Positions 51,915 through 60,468 of a stretch of 64,000 nucleotides of DNA are shown piece by piece. Numbering within the stretch: the stretch's first letter is position 1; the number at the start of each line of letters is the position of its first letter. The notes beneath the pieces are model-generated. The model was not told where the DNA came from. It saw only the letters and a list, made by a program, of their open reading frames with translations, and did not search any database. The position numbers and the translations under genes were made by a program. The stretch is from Antrihabitans stalagmiti (GTDB lineage Bacteria > Actinomycetota > Actinomycetes > Mycobacteriales > Mycobacteriaceae), in assembly GCF_016482825.1 (NCBI RefSeq), contig NZ_JAEMNV010000002.1, positions 1 to 64,000 of the forward strand. Direction: 5' to 3'.

Positions 51915-53246
51915 ATGCGGGTGGCTCGGTCGTCGTTGGTTGCACTCGCTGCAGTCACGGCGCTGGTATCGGTCGGCTGCGGCGCGGACGACACACCGTC
52001 CGACATCTTCGCGGCAGGCGGATGGCCCGGGATTCACGCCGACGCCCGCAACAGCGACACCAGTACGGTCGAGGGTTCGCGAAGCCTGTCACTGAGTTGG
52101 TCGCGCCCGATCGGTGGACCTGTCGCCGCGTACGCGTCGATCGCCGCAAACGGCCAGATCTTCGTCACGTCCAAGATGGACGGCGGCTGCAACCTCTTCT
52201 CCTTCGAGATGGAGAGCGGCCGCAAGCGGTTCTGCTCGATCCTCGGACCTGGCGTGATCGCGTCGACTCCGATCGTCGACCGCGAGACCAACATCTACGT
52301 CGGCGACAACGGAGCCGTCAGCTCGTTCAACGACCACGGTCAGCCGCGGTGGCGCACGCCGGTCGTCGGAACGCCGATCTCCGCGCAGTTCACCGGCGAC
52401 GGCAACGTCCTGTCCGTCACGCAACGCGGTCAGGTCAACGTGCTCGAACGACAGACCGGACTTCGGGTCGCCGCACCGTTCGATCTGCTGACCCAACCCG
52501 ATCCGATCCAGAATCCCGACCTGCCTGTCCCCCTCGACGACCTCGGCCTGCAAGCCTGCTTCGCGGGCACCGCCGAGTGCCCTGTCGCGAACACCCCTGC
52601 GATCGACCTCGACACCGGCCGCTTCTTCGTGACGGTGTGGCAGCCGGGAGCTCCGGTCGCCTCGCTGGTCGCGCTGCGCTACACGGGCGGTGACAAACCG
52701 ACGATCACCCGCGAGTGGAAGTCCGACATCCTGCCCGGCGGTTCCGCCACCACGCCCGACCTGTCCGCCGACCGCTCGACGGTGTATGTGAACGACAACG
52801 AGAACATGCTCTACGCGGTCGACGCCGCAACCGGCGCCACGAAGTGGACCTACGACTTGGGCTTCACCCCGCTCGGCAGCCAATCGACCTCCGACGACGG
52901 GCTGATCATTCCGTCCGGTGGCAAGGGCGGCCATCTGCTCGCCCTGCGTGACGCGGGCGATCGTGCCGAATTGGCATGGGAGCGAACCGAACTCGTACAG
53001 GCGGGCGTACCTGCCCAGGCCGCTGGGTCGACTGGATACACCGTGATTCGCAAGGGTGACGGACCCGACGCCGAGCTGGCATTGCTGACGTTCGACACCA
53101 CAACGGGCGAGACGTTGGACGAGGACACGCTGCCGAACGCGAAAGGCTTCACGGTCGGGACCTCGATCGGTCCGAAAGGCGAAGTCCTGACCCCGACGCT
53201 GCTCGGCGAACTGTTCGTCTTCGAGTCCGATTCCGACTCCGACTAA
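51915..53246 (+). CDS. PQQ-repeat beta-propeller lipoprotein (Rv3035-like)
   Basis: The 443-residue protein has a signal peptide ending in a lipobox-like VSVGCGAD (cysteine at about residue 22) and a chain of PQQ/pyrrolo-quinoline-type propeller repeats (ASIAANGQIFVTSKMD, ETNIYVGDNGAVSSFND, STVYVNDNENMLYAVDAATG). Such lipoproteins resemble BamB-fold scaffolds or quinone dehydrogenase-like domains without proven catalysis. AGGAGAAGAG precedes the ATG. Its stop overlaps the convergent THUMP-like gene by four bases (CTAA). Confidence 0.82.
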   Translation: MRVARSSLVALAAVTALVSVGCGADDTPSDIFAAGGWPGIHADARNSDTSTVEGSRSLSLSWSRPIGGPVAAYASIAANGQIFVTSKMDGGCNLFSFEMESGRKRFCSILGPGVIASTPIVDRETNIYVGDNGAVSSFNDHGQPRWRTPVVGTPISAQFTGDGNVLSVTQRGQVNVLERQTGLRVAAPFDLLTQPDPIQNPDLPVPLDDLGLQACFAGTAECPVANTPAIDLDTGRFFVTVWQPGAPVASLVALRYTGGDKPTITREWKSDILPGGSATTPDLSADRSTVYVNDNENMLYAVDAATGATKWTYDLGFTPLGSQSTSDDGLIIPSGGKGGHLLALRDAGDRAELAWERTELVQAGVPAQAAGSTGYTVIRKGDGPDAELALLTFDTTTGETLDEDTLPNAKGFTVGTSIGPKGEVLTPTLLGELFVFESDSDSD

Positions 53247-54415
53247 CCGCGAGGCGGTGGCGCCTCGCACACGTACGCCACCGCCGACCGCCCGACCCGC
53301 GAGATCACCAGCGACAACGACTCGCTACCGCGCAGTTTGAGCCGCGGCCGAAGGACGGCCGGATCGACGTCGACACCGCGAACGAGAATTTCGAGCGTGC
53401 CGCAATTGCGTCGGCCCAACTCCTGTCGAACGGCTTTCTCCGAGTACTTCAGCTGCTCGAGGATCCGGAACCCACGCACGTCGGCAGGAAGTTCGTCGCC
53501 GGTCAGATAGGCGATCTGTGGATCGAGTTGCCACAACCCGTGCCTCGCCGCGTAGTGGCGCACCAGACCCGCGCGAACGACAGCGCCGTCCGGATTGACG
53601 ATCCACCGACCGGGTGGCTGCACGGGGATCTCGTCCGGCTCGGTGTCGGTTATGTCCCAGCCGGTCCCGTCCCCCGACAGGACGCTCGCCCGACGGGTCG
53701 CTGGTGTCGGACCATCAGCCAAGCCCTCGGACCACAGGCACGCCTCACGGACCCCACCGTCGAGTGAGACGATCTCGACCTCACCGGACCAGCCCAGGCG
53801 ATCGAAGGCGAGTCCCGGTGCACATTTCACGACGAGGTCGCGGCCGCGGCAGGCGTCGATCAGATCAGGCAGCGGTGGCTGCAGCTGAGCGGGATCGTGG
53901 GTGCGTTTGCCGCCCGCCCGCCGACCTGGGTCGGCGATGACGACGGTGTCCCGCGTCGTCGGCGTCAGAGCGTCGGCACGCAGCAGCGCCGCTCGCGAAA
54001 CGTTGTGCCGAGCCATCCGTAGCCGGACCGGATCGATGTCACTGCCGACGACGGGTTCGCAGGTCTCGACGAGTGCTGCAAGTTCTGCACCGATCGAGCA
54101 CGTCACGTCGTGCACGGCACGGCCGGTGAGGCGACGAGCGCGGTGCCTCGCGACGACCGTCGGCGTTGCCTGCTGCAGAGCGTCGTCGGTGTAGAGCCAA
54201 TGCCGACCGTTCGCGATCTTGCCAACCGACCGGCGTCGCAGCAGCACGGTTTCGACCACTGCGGCGGCGTTGGAACCGAAAAGTCGCCGCGCCACACCGA
54301 GATCGTGCAGGTGTGTGCGCGGCGACAATTCGAGTGCGTCGGCTTCGGCGAGCGCATCGACGCCAGCCGAACCGATCAGAAAGTCGACATCGGCCGCCGT
54401 GAAGGCGTAGCTCAA
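53243..54415 (-). CDS. THUMP-like / class I SAM methyltransferase (Rv3037c-like)
   Basis: The 390-residue protein has a SAM-binding core with HDVTCSIGAELAALVE near residue 100, GSDIDPVRLRMARHNV and a catalytic-type VIADPGRR near 160 resembling N-methyltransferase DPP-type motifs, followed by a C-terminal THUMP-like domain (LKLRGSESLSLVISRVG). It may methylate RNA, although its mycobacterial counterpart lies in the methylglucose polysaccharide locus. The upstream methyltransferase gene ends exactly where this starts, so they are co-transcribed. Confidence 0.75.
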   Translation of the reverse strand: MSYAFTAADVDFLIGSAGVDALAEADALELSPRTHLHDLGVARRLFGSNAAAVVETVLLRRRSVGKIANGRHWLYTDDALQQATPTVVARHRARRLTGRAVHDVTCSIGAELAALVETCEPVVGSDIDPVRLRMARHNVSRAALLRADALTPTTRDTVVIADPGRRAGGKRTHDPAQLQPPLPDLIDACRGRDLVVKCAPGLAFDRLGWSGEVEIVSLDGGVREACLWSEGLADGPTPATRRASVLSGDGTGWDITDTEPDEIPVQPPGRWIVNPDGAVVRAGLVRHYAARHGLWQLDPQIAYLTGDELPADVRGFRILEQLKYSEKAVRQELGRRNCGTLEILVRGVDVDPAVLRPRLKLRGSESLSLVISRVGRSAVAYVCEAPPPRG

Positions 54416-55417
54416 CTAGCTCGGCTTCACACCTGTGATCAGGGCGTTGTAGAAGAATCCTCGCGGCACGACGTGGCGAAGAACCTTCTCGTCCACCCAG
54501 GTCAGGGTCTTCCAGCTGGTGAACCCGAACCGTGCCCAGTTCCAGCCGAGCTTCTCGGCGGGAACGGCGTACTCGATGGTCCGCAGCGGCCAGCCGAGCA
54601 GGGCTGCCGAGAACTCTTCGGTGTGCGCGTGCACCTCGACCGCACCGGCAGCGGTCGCGATCTTCTCGAGGTCGGTCGGATCGAACGTGTGCAGATCGAC
54701 GACAGCTTCCAGTGCGGCCGCGCGGGAGGATTCGTCGAGTTCCGCCTGCGGACGACGCCAGTCGGCGAACGCCGACAGTCGCGTGATTCGCGTCGTCGTT
54801 TCCCACGTGATGCGGCCGAGCCAGCGTGCGTAGAAGTCACCGATCGTGGTCGGCTCGCCCGCGAAGACGAAGCGGCCACCCGGCTTGAGCACCCGCAAGA
54901 CCTCGCGTAGAGCCTGCTCGACGTCAGGAATGTGGTGGAGGACAGCGTGCCCGACAACCAGGTCGAACGTGTTGTCCTCGTACGGAATCGTCTCGGCATC
55001 GGCGACGCGGCCATCGACAGGCAACGCGAGACTCTCGGCGTTGCGCAGCGCGACCTTCACCATGCCCGGCGACAGGTCGGTGACCGAACCGGTCTTCGCG
55101 ACGCCACCCTGCATGAGGTTCAACAGGAAGAAGCCGGTACCGCAGCCCAGTTCGAGTGCGCGTTCGTACGGCAACGGCTGCTCGCCTGCAACCGCGTCGA
55201 AGCGACCACGGGCGTAGTCGATGCAGCGCTCGTCGTAGGAGATGTGCCACTTGTCGTCGTAGGTCTCCGCTTCCCAGTCGTGGTAGAGGACCTGCGCGAG
55301 TTTGGTGTCCTTCAGCGCTGCCTCCACCTCCGCCTGGGTGGCGTGCGGGTTGGGCGCGGGGTCGAGGTCCGGCACAGCCGCGAGACGTCGGCCTGGCTCT
55401 TTGGGACTTGCAGTCAT
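54416..55417 (-). CDS. SAM-dependent methyltransferase (UbiE/MenG-like)
   Basis: The 333-residue class I methyltransferase has motif I ALELGCGTGFFLLNL near residue 88, DLSPGMVKVAL, and VVGHAVLHHIPDVEQAL near 155, followed by a hydrophobic C-terminal extension. Its N-terminus has a KLAQVLYHDWEAETYDDKW segment seen in mycobacterial relatives (Rv3038c). Substrate unknown: lipid, quinone or sugar. It ends with no gap before the THUMP-like gene. Confidence 0.78.
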   Translation of the reverse strand: MTASPKEPGRRLAAVPDLDPAPNPHATQAEVEAALKDTKLAQVLYHDWEAETYDDKWHISYDERCIDYARGRFDAVAGEQPLPYERALELGCGTGFFLLNLMQGGVAKTGSVTDLSPGMVKVALRNAESLALPVDGRVADAETIPYEDNTFDLVVGHAVLHHIPDVEQALREVLRVLKPGGRFVFAGEPTTIGDFYARWLGRITWETTTRITRLSAFADWRRPQAELDESSRAAALEAVVDLHTFDPTDLEKIATAAGAVEVHAHTEEFSAALLGWPLRTIEYAVPAEKLGWNWARFGFTSWKTLTWVDEKVLRHVVPRGFFYNALITGVKPS

Positions 55418-55492
55418 GAAGGGCAGCCTACTAGGTGAGCCGAGGTGAACAAGTTGGTGACCTCGACCCGACCCGGATCACCAGTACCTTTG

Positions 55493-56272
55493 CTACTCGC
55501 CGGTAAATTCCGCCCGCCCCGGCCCGTTCGCCACGAAGGATTGCAGCCCGATCCCGACATCCTTGGTCGCGAAGAGGTCCGCGAAGGCGCGGCGCTCGAT
55601 GGCGAGGCCCGATTCCAGATCGGTCGCCAGTCCGTCGTCGATCGCGGACTTCGCCGCCGCCAACGCTTTTGCGGGCCCGCCGACGAACTGCTGCGCCCAG
55701 GCCCGAGCCGCGTTGTAGACCTCGTCCGGCGCAACAACCTCGTCGACGAGTCCGATCGCAAGCGCTTCGTCGGCGTCGACGAATCGACCCGTGAAGATGA
55801 GATCCTTCGCTTTGCTCGGTCCGATCAGCCGAGCAAGTCGTTGGGTGCCGCCACCGCCCGGAATCACTCCGAGCAGAATTTCGGGAAGGCCGAGCTTCAC
55901 GTTGTCGCCGACGATCCTTCGGTCCGCACCGAGCGCGACCTCGAGTCCACCACCGAGCGCATATCCGCTGATGGCCGCGACAGTCGGCTGAGTGATCGTT
56001 GCGATTGCACCGAGCGCGGCTTGAATATCGCCGGCGAGCAACGCCATCTCCCCCGCGCTGAGTTCGGCCATCTCTTTGACATCGTCACCGGCCGCGAACA
56101 CCTTTTCGCCGCCGTACACGATGACGGCCCGGATGTCGGCGTTCGAATTCGCTTGCCGCGCAGACGCGACGAGTTCGCGATGGACCTGCAAACTGAGCGC
56201 GTTGACCGGTGGCCTCGCGATGGTGATGGTCCCGATGCCGTCGGCGACCTCTAGCGTCACGAATTCAGCCAT
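55493..56272 (-). CDS. Enoyl-CoA hydratase/isomerase family protein
   Basis: This crotonase-fold protein of 259 residues has the oxyanion-hole motif AISGYALGGGLEVAL near residue 105 and a glutamate-containing LGLPEILLGVIPGGGGTQRL near residue 130, placing it in the standard hydratase class that hydrates 2-enoyl-CoAs in beta-oxidation. It resembles EchA17 (Rv3039c) by position. The ATG giving AEFVTLEVADG was chosen; more upstream residues are Arg-rich noise. It is 11 bases from the NUDIX gene, so likely co-transcribed. Confidence 0.88.
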   Translation of the reverse strand: MAEFVTLEVADGIGTITIARPPVNALSLQVHRELVASARQANSNADIRAVIVYGGEKVFAAGDDVKEMAELSAGEMALLAGDIQAALGAIATITQPTVAAISGYALGGGLEVALGADRRIVGDNVKLGLPEILLGVIPGGGGTQRLARLIGPSKAKDLIFTGRFVDADEALAIGLVDEVVAPDEVYNAARAWAQQFVGGPAKALAAAKSAIDDGLATDLESGLAIERRAFADLFATKDVGIGLQSFVANGPGRAEFTGE

Positions 56273-56283
56273 GTCAGGAAACG

Positions 56284-57099
56284 CTACGCGCGCGACGGTC
56301 CCGCCCATGGATGTGGGCCTGCTTCGTAGTAGCCGTCCATGCCGGGGAAATCGACCCGTAGCGTGCCGTCGACCGTGTGCAGCAGCGGCAGTATCGGCTC
56401 GATCTCGGGCTCGGCTGCCAAGACACTCGCCGTCTCGGAGAACCGAGACAGCGTCTCGAGTTGGGTCCAGGTCGGTGGCAGCAATATCGACTCCCCGCGC
56501 CGCCACTGCGCGATTGCGGCCTCCGGTGTATGCCACGACACCGCCGCGGCTTCCGATGTCTCTCCGTCGGCCTGCTGGCCCTCCGGGACGACCGCGACGA
56601 AGAACCTGGTGTCGTAACGGCGCTTCTCACCGATCGGCGTGATCCAGTTCGCCCACGGTCGCAGCAAATCGGCCCTGATTACGAGATTTTCGCGGGTGAG
56701 GAACTCGCCGAACGTCAGCTCGCGCTTTTCGAGTCGCTCGCGGTCCGCGCGGTATTGCGAGGTGTCCGCGACGACGGTGTCGTGCGTCTCGCCTGCAAGC
56801 AGCACGCCACATTCCTCGAACGTCTCCCGGACCGCGGCGCACACCAGTGCTTTCGCGCGACTTGGATCGACGCCGAAACGCTCGGCCCACCATTCGACGG
56901 GCGGACCGGCCCACTCGAGACTGGCGTCGGCGTCGGAAAGGTCGACGCCACCGCCGGGAAAGACGGTCATGCCGCCGGCGAACGCCATGCCGCCGACGCG
57001 ACGCAGCAGGAACAGTTCGAGTCCGGGATCGCCGTCGCGCACGAGAATGACGGTCGACGCGTCCTTGGGTGTCGGGACGAGATCAGGCTCTTCGCTCAT
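56284..57099 (-). CDS. NUDIX hydrolase with long insertion in the NUDIX region
   Basis: The 271-residue protein has VILVRDGDPGLELFLLRRV, then MTVFPGGGVDLSDAD (start of the NUDIX region), and after about 45 residues the catalytic RETFEECGVLLAG. The large insertion between the glycine and the RExxEE part resembles the NUDT7/NUDT19 group that hydrolyses CoA and other nucleotides. Neighbouring enoyl-CoA hydratase makes a CoA-related role reasonable but unproven. Start taken at the ATG giving SEEPDLV; a GTG three codons earlier is possible. Confidence 0.82.
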   Translation of the reverse strand: MSEEPDLVPTPKDASTVILVRDGDPGLELFLLRRVGGMAFAGGMTVFPGGGVDLSDADASLEWAGPPVEWWAERFGVDPSRAKALVCAAVRETFEECGVLLAGETHDTVVADTSQYRADRERLEKRELTFGEFLTRENLVIRADLLRPWANWITPIGEKRRYDTRFFVAVVPEGQQADGETSEAAAVSWHTPEAAIAQWRRGESILLPPTWTQLETLSRFSETASVLAAEPEIEPILPLLHTVDGTLRVDFPGMDGYYEAGPHPWAGPSRA

Positions 57100-57123
57100 G
57101 CCCTGCACCCTACGGCGGCGGAA

Positions 57124-57969
57124 TCACCGCGATCTGTGCCTACCCGGAACGCGCGTGCGACGCGCGAAATAACGTCCGTCGACACGATCCAAGCTGATGG
57201 ACTGACTGAACGCAGCGCTGAGGTTCTCGCTGGTCAGCACGTCTTCGAGCAAGCCTTGGGCCACCACTTCGCCCTCTTTGAGCAGCAGGCCGTGGGTAAA
57301 TCCGGGCGGAATCTCTTCGACGTGATGGGTGACGAGCACGGTCGCGGGTGAGTCCGGATCTTCGGCGAGGTCCGTGAGCCGAGCAACCAGTTCCTCGCGC
57401 CCACCGAGGTCGAGGCCCGCGGCAGGTTCGTCGAGCAGCAGCAACTCAGGGTCGGTCATCAACGCTCGCGCGATCAGAACCCGCTTGCGCTCGCCTTCCG
57501 ACAGCGTTCCGTAGGTCCGGTCGGCGAGGTGCTCCGCTCCGAGGCTCTCCAACGTATCGACAGCACGAGTGACGTCGACCTTCTCGTACTTCTCCCGCCA
57601 ACGGCCGAGGACGCCGTACCCGGCGGAGATGACGAGGTCGCTGACTTTCTCGTCGGGTGGTACCCGACTCGCCAGCGCCGACGACGACAGTCCGATTCGC
57701 GGTCGCAGTTCCTGCACGTCGACGCGGCCGAGGACTTCACCGAGCAGATGAGCGCGCCCCGACGTCGGGTGCACTTCGGCTGCAGCCATTCGGAGCAGCG
57801 AGGTCTTACCCGCACCGTTCGGACCGAGAACGACCCACTTCTCGTCGAGCTCGACCTGCCACGTCACCGGGCCGACGAGCGTCACCCCCGAACGGCGGAT
57901 GAGTACGTCGGCAAAATCGATGAGGAGATCTGGATCGGGTTCGGGCACGGCCACCATCTTTGCCCACAT
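57124..57969 (-). CDS. ABC transporter ATP-binding protein
   Basis: The 281-residue ATPase has Walker A VLGPNGAGKTSLL near residue 50, signature TLSEGERKRVLIARAL near residue 155, Walker B ELLLLDEPAAGLDLGG near residue 178 and the H-loop histidine in LVTHHVEEI. No permease gene is adjacent, so it may be a soluble regulatory ATPase or pair with a permease elsewhere; the closest mycobacterial gene is Rv3041c beside serB2. The ATG at 57969 follows GAAGG and avoids overlap with the divergent debranching enzyme. Confidence 0.88.
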   Translation of the reverse strand: MWAKMVAVPEPDPDLLIDFADVLIRRSGVTLVGPVTWQVELDEKWVVLGPNGAGKTSLLRMAAAEVHPTSGRAHLLGEVLGRVDVQELRPRIGLSSSALASRVPPDEKVSDLVISAGYGVLGRWREKYEKVDVTRAVDTLESLGAEHLADRTYGTLSEGERKRVLIARALMTDPELLLLDEPAAGLDLGGREELVARLTDLAEDPDSPATVLVTHHVEEIPPGFTHGLLLKEGEVVAQGLLEDVLTSENLSAAFSQSISLDRVDGRYFARRTRVPGRHRSR

Positions 57970-57999
57970 CGGGCGAACCTTCACGGCAGTATCGACATC

Positions 58000-60165
58000 G
58001 TGTCGCGGCAACCGGATTTCAGCCCCTCTGTTTCGACGACTCCAGTGCAGCGCTATGCAACCGATCCGCTGCCTGCTGGGTCGCCCTATCCGCTCGGAGC
58101 GACACTCACACGCTCAGGCACCCATTTCGCCGTTCACGCGCCCGATGCCGAACGGGTTCAGGTTTGTCTCGTCGACGACGGCGCGGAGACGCGAATCGAC
58201 CTGCCACACCACACCTACGGAATCTGGCACGGCACCGTCGACGGCGTCCGCGCAGGCCAGCAGTACGGGTACCGGGCGTACGGCGAGTGGAATCCCCGAC
58301 GAGGCCGCAGGATGAATCCTCGGAAATTTCTCCTCGACCCTGCTGCGCGCAGGATCGACGGCAGGCTTGGCGATGCGACCGCGTTGCTCAGCTACGCCGG
58401 CGACGACCCGTTCGGCGATCCGTCCCTGGTCAATTCGTTCGCCCATATGCCGCGGTCGGTGGTCGGTGTCGAGCCGGGCCCCGTGACCGACCATCTCGAA
58501 ACGCCGTGGGCCGACACGGTGATCTACGAACTGCATGTCGGATCGTTCACGGCTAGGCACCCCGACGTGCCGCCGGAACATCGTGGCCGATATCTGGGAC
58601 TCGCCGCGGAACCGATCCTCGATCATCTCCGGCGAATCGGTGTCACGGCCGTCGAACTGTTGCCGGTGCACGCCTTTCTCAGCGAACCTTCCGTCCGGTC
58701 ACGGGGGCTGCGAAACCACTGGGGTTACTCCACCGCAAGCTATTTCGCGGTGCACCCCGGCTACGCGACAGCGCCTGGCCGCGAGATCGACGAGTTCGCG
58801 ACCATGACGGCCGCGCTGCACGCCGCAGGAATCGAGGTCGTTCTCGATGTCGTCTACAACCACACGTGCGAAGCGTCGATTGCCGGGCCGACCGTGAGTT
58901 GGCGTGGCCTCGACGCGCCCGGCTACTACCAACTCGACGCCGACGGCCGCGACATCGACATAACCGGCTGCGGCAACACGATCGACGCCTACTCCCCCGC
59001 GGTCGTCGCGATGATCTGTGACAGCCTGCGCTACTTCCACGGTCGTCTCGGCGTCGACGGCTTCCGGTTCGATCTCGCGTCCGCCTTGGGTCGAACCGCC
59101 GGCGTACCGTTCGATTCGCGTGCGCCGCTGCTGAGTTCGATCGTCGCCGACCCGATGTTGCAGCGCGCCAAGTTGATTGCCGAACCGTGGGATGCGACGG
59201 CAGCTGGATATCAGGCAGGCAACTTCGGGCTGCAGTGGTCGGAATGGAACGACAAGTTTCGCGACGACGTTCGGCGATTCTGGAACGGCGACCAGAACGT
59301 TCGCGAATTGGCCTCTCGCCTTGCGGGTTCGGAGAAACTGTACGGCCGCAACAGGCGGCCATGGGCGTCGGTCAATTTCGTCACCGCTCACGACGGGTTC
59401 ACCCTCGCCGACCTCGTCTCCTACGAGCACAAGCACAACGAGGCGAACGGTGAGTACGGCCGAGACGGCACCGAACACAACTTCTCCACCAACCACGGTG
59501 TCGAGGGACCCAGCGACGATCCCGACGTCGTCGCGGCACGGAGTCGGCACGCCCGCGCGCTGCTCGCAACCCTGCTCTTGTCGACGGGAACTCCGATGTT
59601 GTTGGCAGGCGACGAGATCGGGCACACCCAGGGTGGCAACAACAATGCCTACTGCGTCGCAGCCGATGCGCCACTGCAGGATTCGTGGCCGCTCGACTGG
59701 ACGGGCGGGAACGACGAACTCGCCGAATATGTTTCGCGTCTGGGCGCGCTACGACGGTCGGCGCCGGCATTGCGGCAGGCCGAGTTCTTCTCAGGCCGCG
59801 ACACACCGACCGGACATCCCGATCTGGTGTGGTTCGGCATCGATGGGCGTGAGCTGGACAACGATGCGTGGCACGACGATTCGCGCCGCACCCTGCAGGC
59901 GTGGATCGACGTCTCCGACGTGCGGTCGGCTGCCGACGAGGTCGATCTCGACGAGACCAGTTGGCTCCTGGTTCTCCATGCCGGACCCGCGGCCGGTATC
60001 AGCCTCGGCGCTCCGGAGTGGTTCGACGGCACGTTGGAGCCTGCCTTCGATTCGTCCGATTCGTTGGGTCGCCCTCGTGAGATGCTTGCGATCGAGCCGG
60101 ACGCGGTTGTCGAAACGACCGGTCCGACTGTTCTTGCCTACCGGGCCCGTCCGCGTACGAGGTGA
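58000..60165 (+). CDS. glgX: Glycogen debranching enzyme (GlgX/TreX type)
   Basis: This GH13 isoamylase-type enzyme removes alpha-1,6 branches from glycogen. The 721-residue protein has an N-terminal CBM48-like domain (GSPYPLGATLTRSGTHFAVHA), then the (beta/alpha)8 barrel with DVVYNHTCEA, nucleophile aspartate in GVDGFRFDLAS near residue 350, acid/base glutamate in LIAEPWDA near residue 390, and FVTAHDGFTLADL near residue 460, plus a C-terminal beta domain. GTG at 58000 is taken as start because homology begins soon after; the frame extends further upstream without support. It is divergent from the ABC ATPase. Confidence 0.92.
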   Translation: MSRQPDFSPSVSTTPVQRYATDPLPAGSPYPLGATLTRSGTHFAVHAPDAERVQVCLVDDGAETRIDLPHHTYGIWHGTVDGVRAGQQYGYRAYGEWNPRRGRRMNPRKFLLDPAARRIDGRLGDATALLSYAGDDPFGDPSLVNSFAHMPRSVVGVEPGPVTDHLETPWADTVIYELHVGSFTARHPDVPPEHRGRYLGLAAEPILDHLRRIGVTAVELLPVHAFLSEPSVRSRGLRNHWGYSTASYFAVHPGYATAPGREIDEFATMTAALHAAGIEVVLDVVYNHTCEASIAGPTVSWRGLDAPGYYQLDADGRDIDITGCGNTIDAYSPAVVAMICDSLRYFHGRLGVDGFRFDLASALGRTAGVPFDSRAPLLSSIVADPMLQRAKLIAEPWDATAAGYQAGNFGLQWSEWNDKFRDDVRRFWNGDQNVRELASRLAGSEKLYGRNRRPWASVNFVTAHDGFTLADLVSYEHKHNEANGEYGRDGTEHNFSTNHGVEGPSDDPDVVAARSRHARALLATLLLSTGTPMLLAGDEIGHTQGGNNNAYCVAADAPLQDSWPLDWTGGNDELAEYVSRLGALRRSAPALRQAEFFSGRDTPTGHPDLVWFGIDGRELDNDAWHDDSRRTLQAWIDVSDVRSAADEVDLDETSWLLVLHAGPAAGISLGAPEWFDGTLEPAFDSSDSLGRPREMLAIEPDAVVETTGPTVLAYRARPRTR

Positions 60166-60274
60166 TCCCGAGCCGCCTGTCGGCGTCGAACATCCGACCG
60201 AGCATGATCGCAACGGGTATCGACGCCGCGATCCACAGACCGACGATCACCAGCAGCACTACGTTGACATCCAC
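59999..60274 (-). CDS. Possible small membrane protein antisense to the glgX 3' end
   Basis: From a GTG at 60272-60274, preceded by GAGGGGC, the frame encodes a clear membrane helix (VNVVLLVIVGLWIAASIPVAIMLGRMF in part, residues 3-29) and then a polar Arg/Gln-rich tail overlapping glgX by 167 bases on the other strand. The membrane portion lies outside glgX and looks like a conserved actinobacterial small protein; the tail may be a fortuitous extension. No family recognised. Confidence 0.4.
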   Translation of the reverse strand: MDVNVVLLVIVGLWIAASIPVAIMLGRMFDADRRLGITSYADGPGRQEQSDRSFRQPRPARSQASHEGDPTNRTNRRQAPTCRRTTPERRG

Positions 60275-60468
60275 GATGCTTGCCCCTCTCCGGTAACTCC
60301 TGTCGGACTCACGATTGTCAACGGATTGCCCGTTTGTTCGGTTCGACTACCCATTCCGCCCGACAACAACACCGTCGAGTCCGGGCACAGATTTAGGCAT
60401 GCGGTACCGATTCCGCGAACCCGGCGAGTCTCTAGAAATGAGGAAAGCCCCCGACGAACGGCAGATCA
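60166..60468. other. Intergenic region, glgX to GT1 glycosyltransferase
   Basis: This 303-base gap contains the 5' part of the possible small membrane gene (minus strand) and the upstream region of the glycosyltransferase. No terminator hairpin or clear promoter was recognised; the sequence from 60300 to 60468 holds nothing else that can be supported. Confidence 0.5.
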
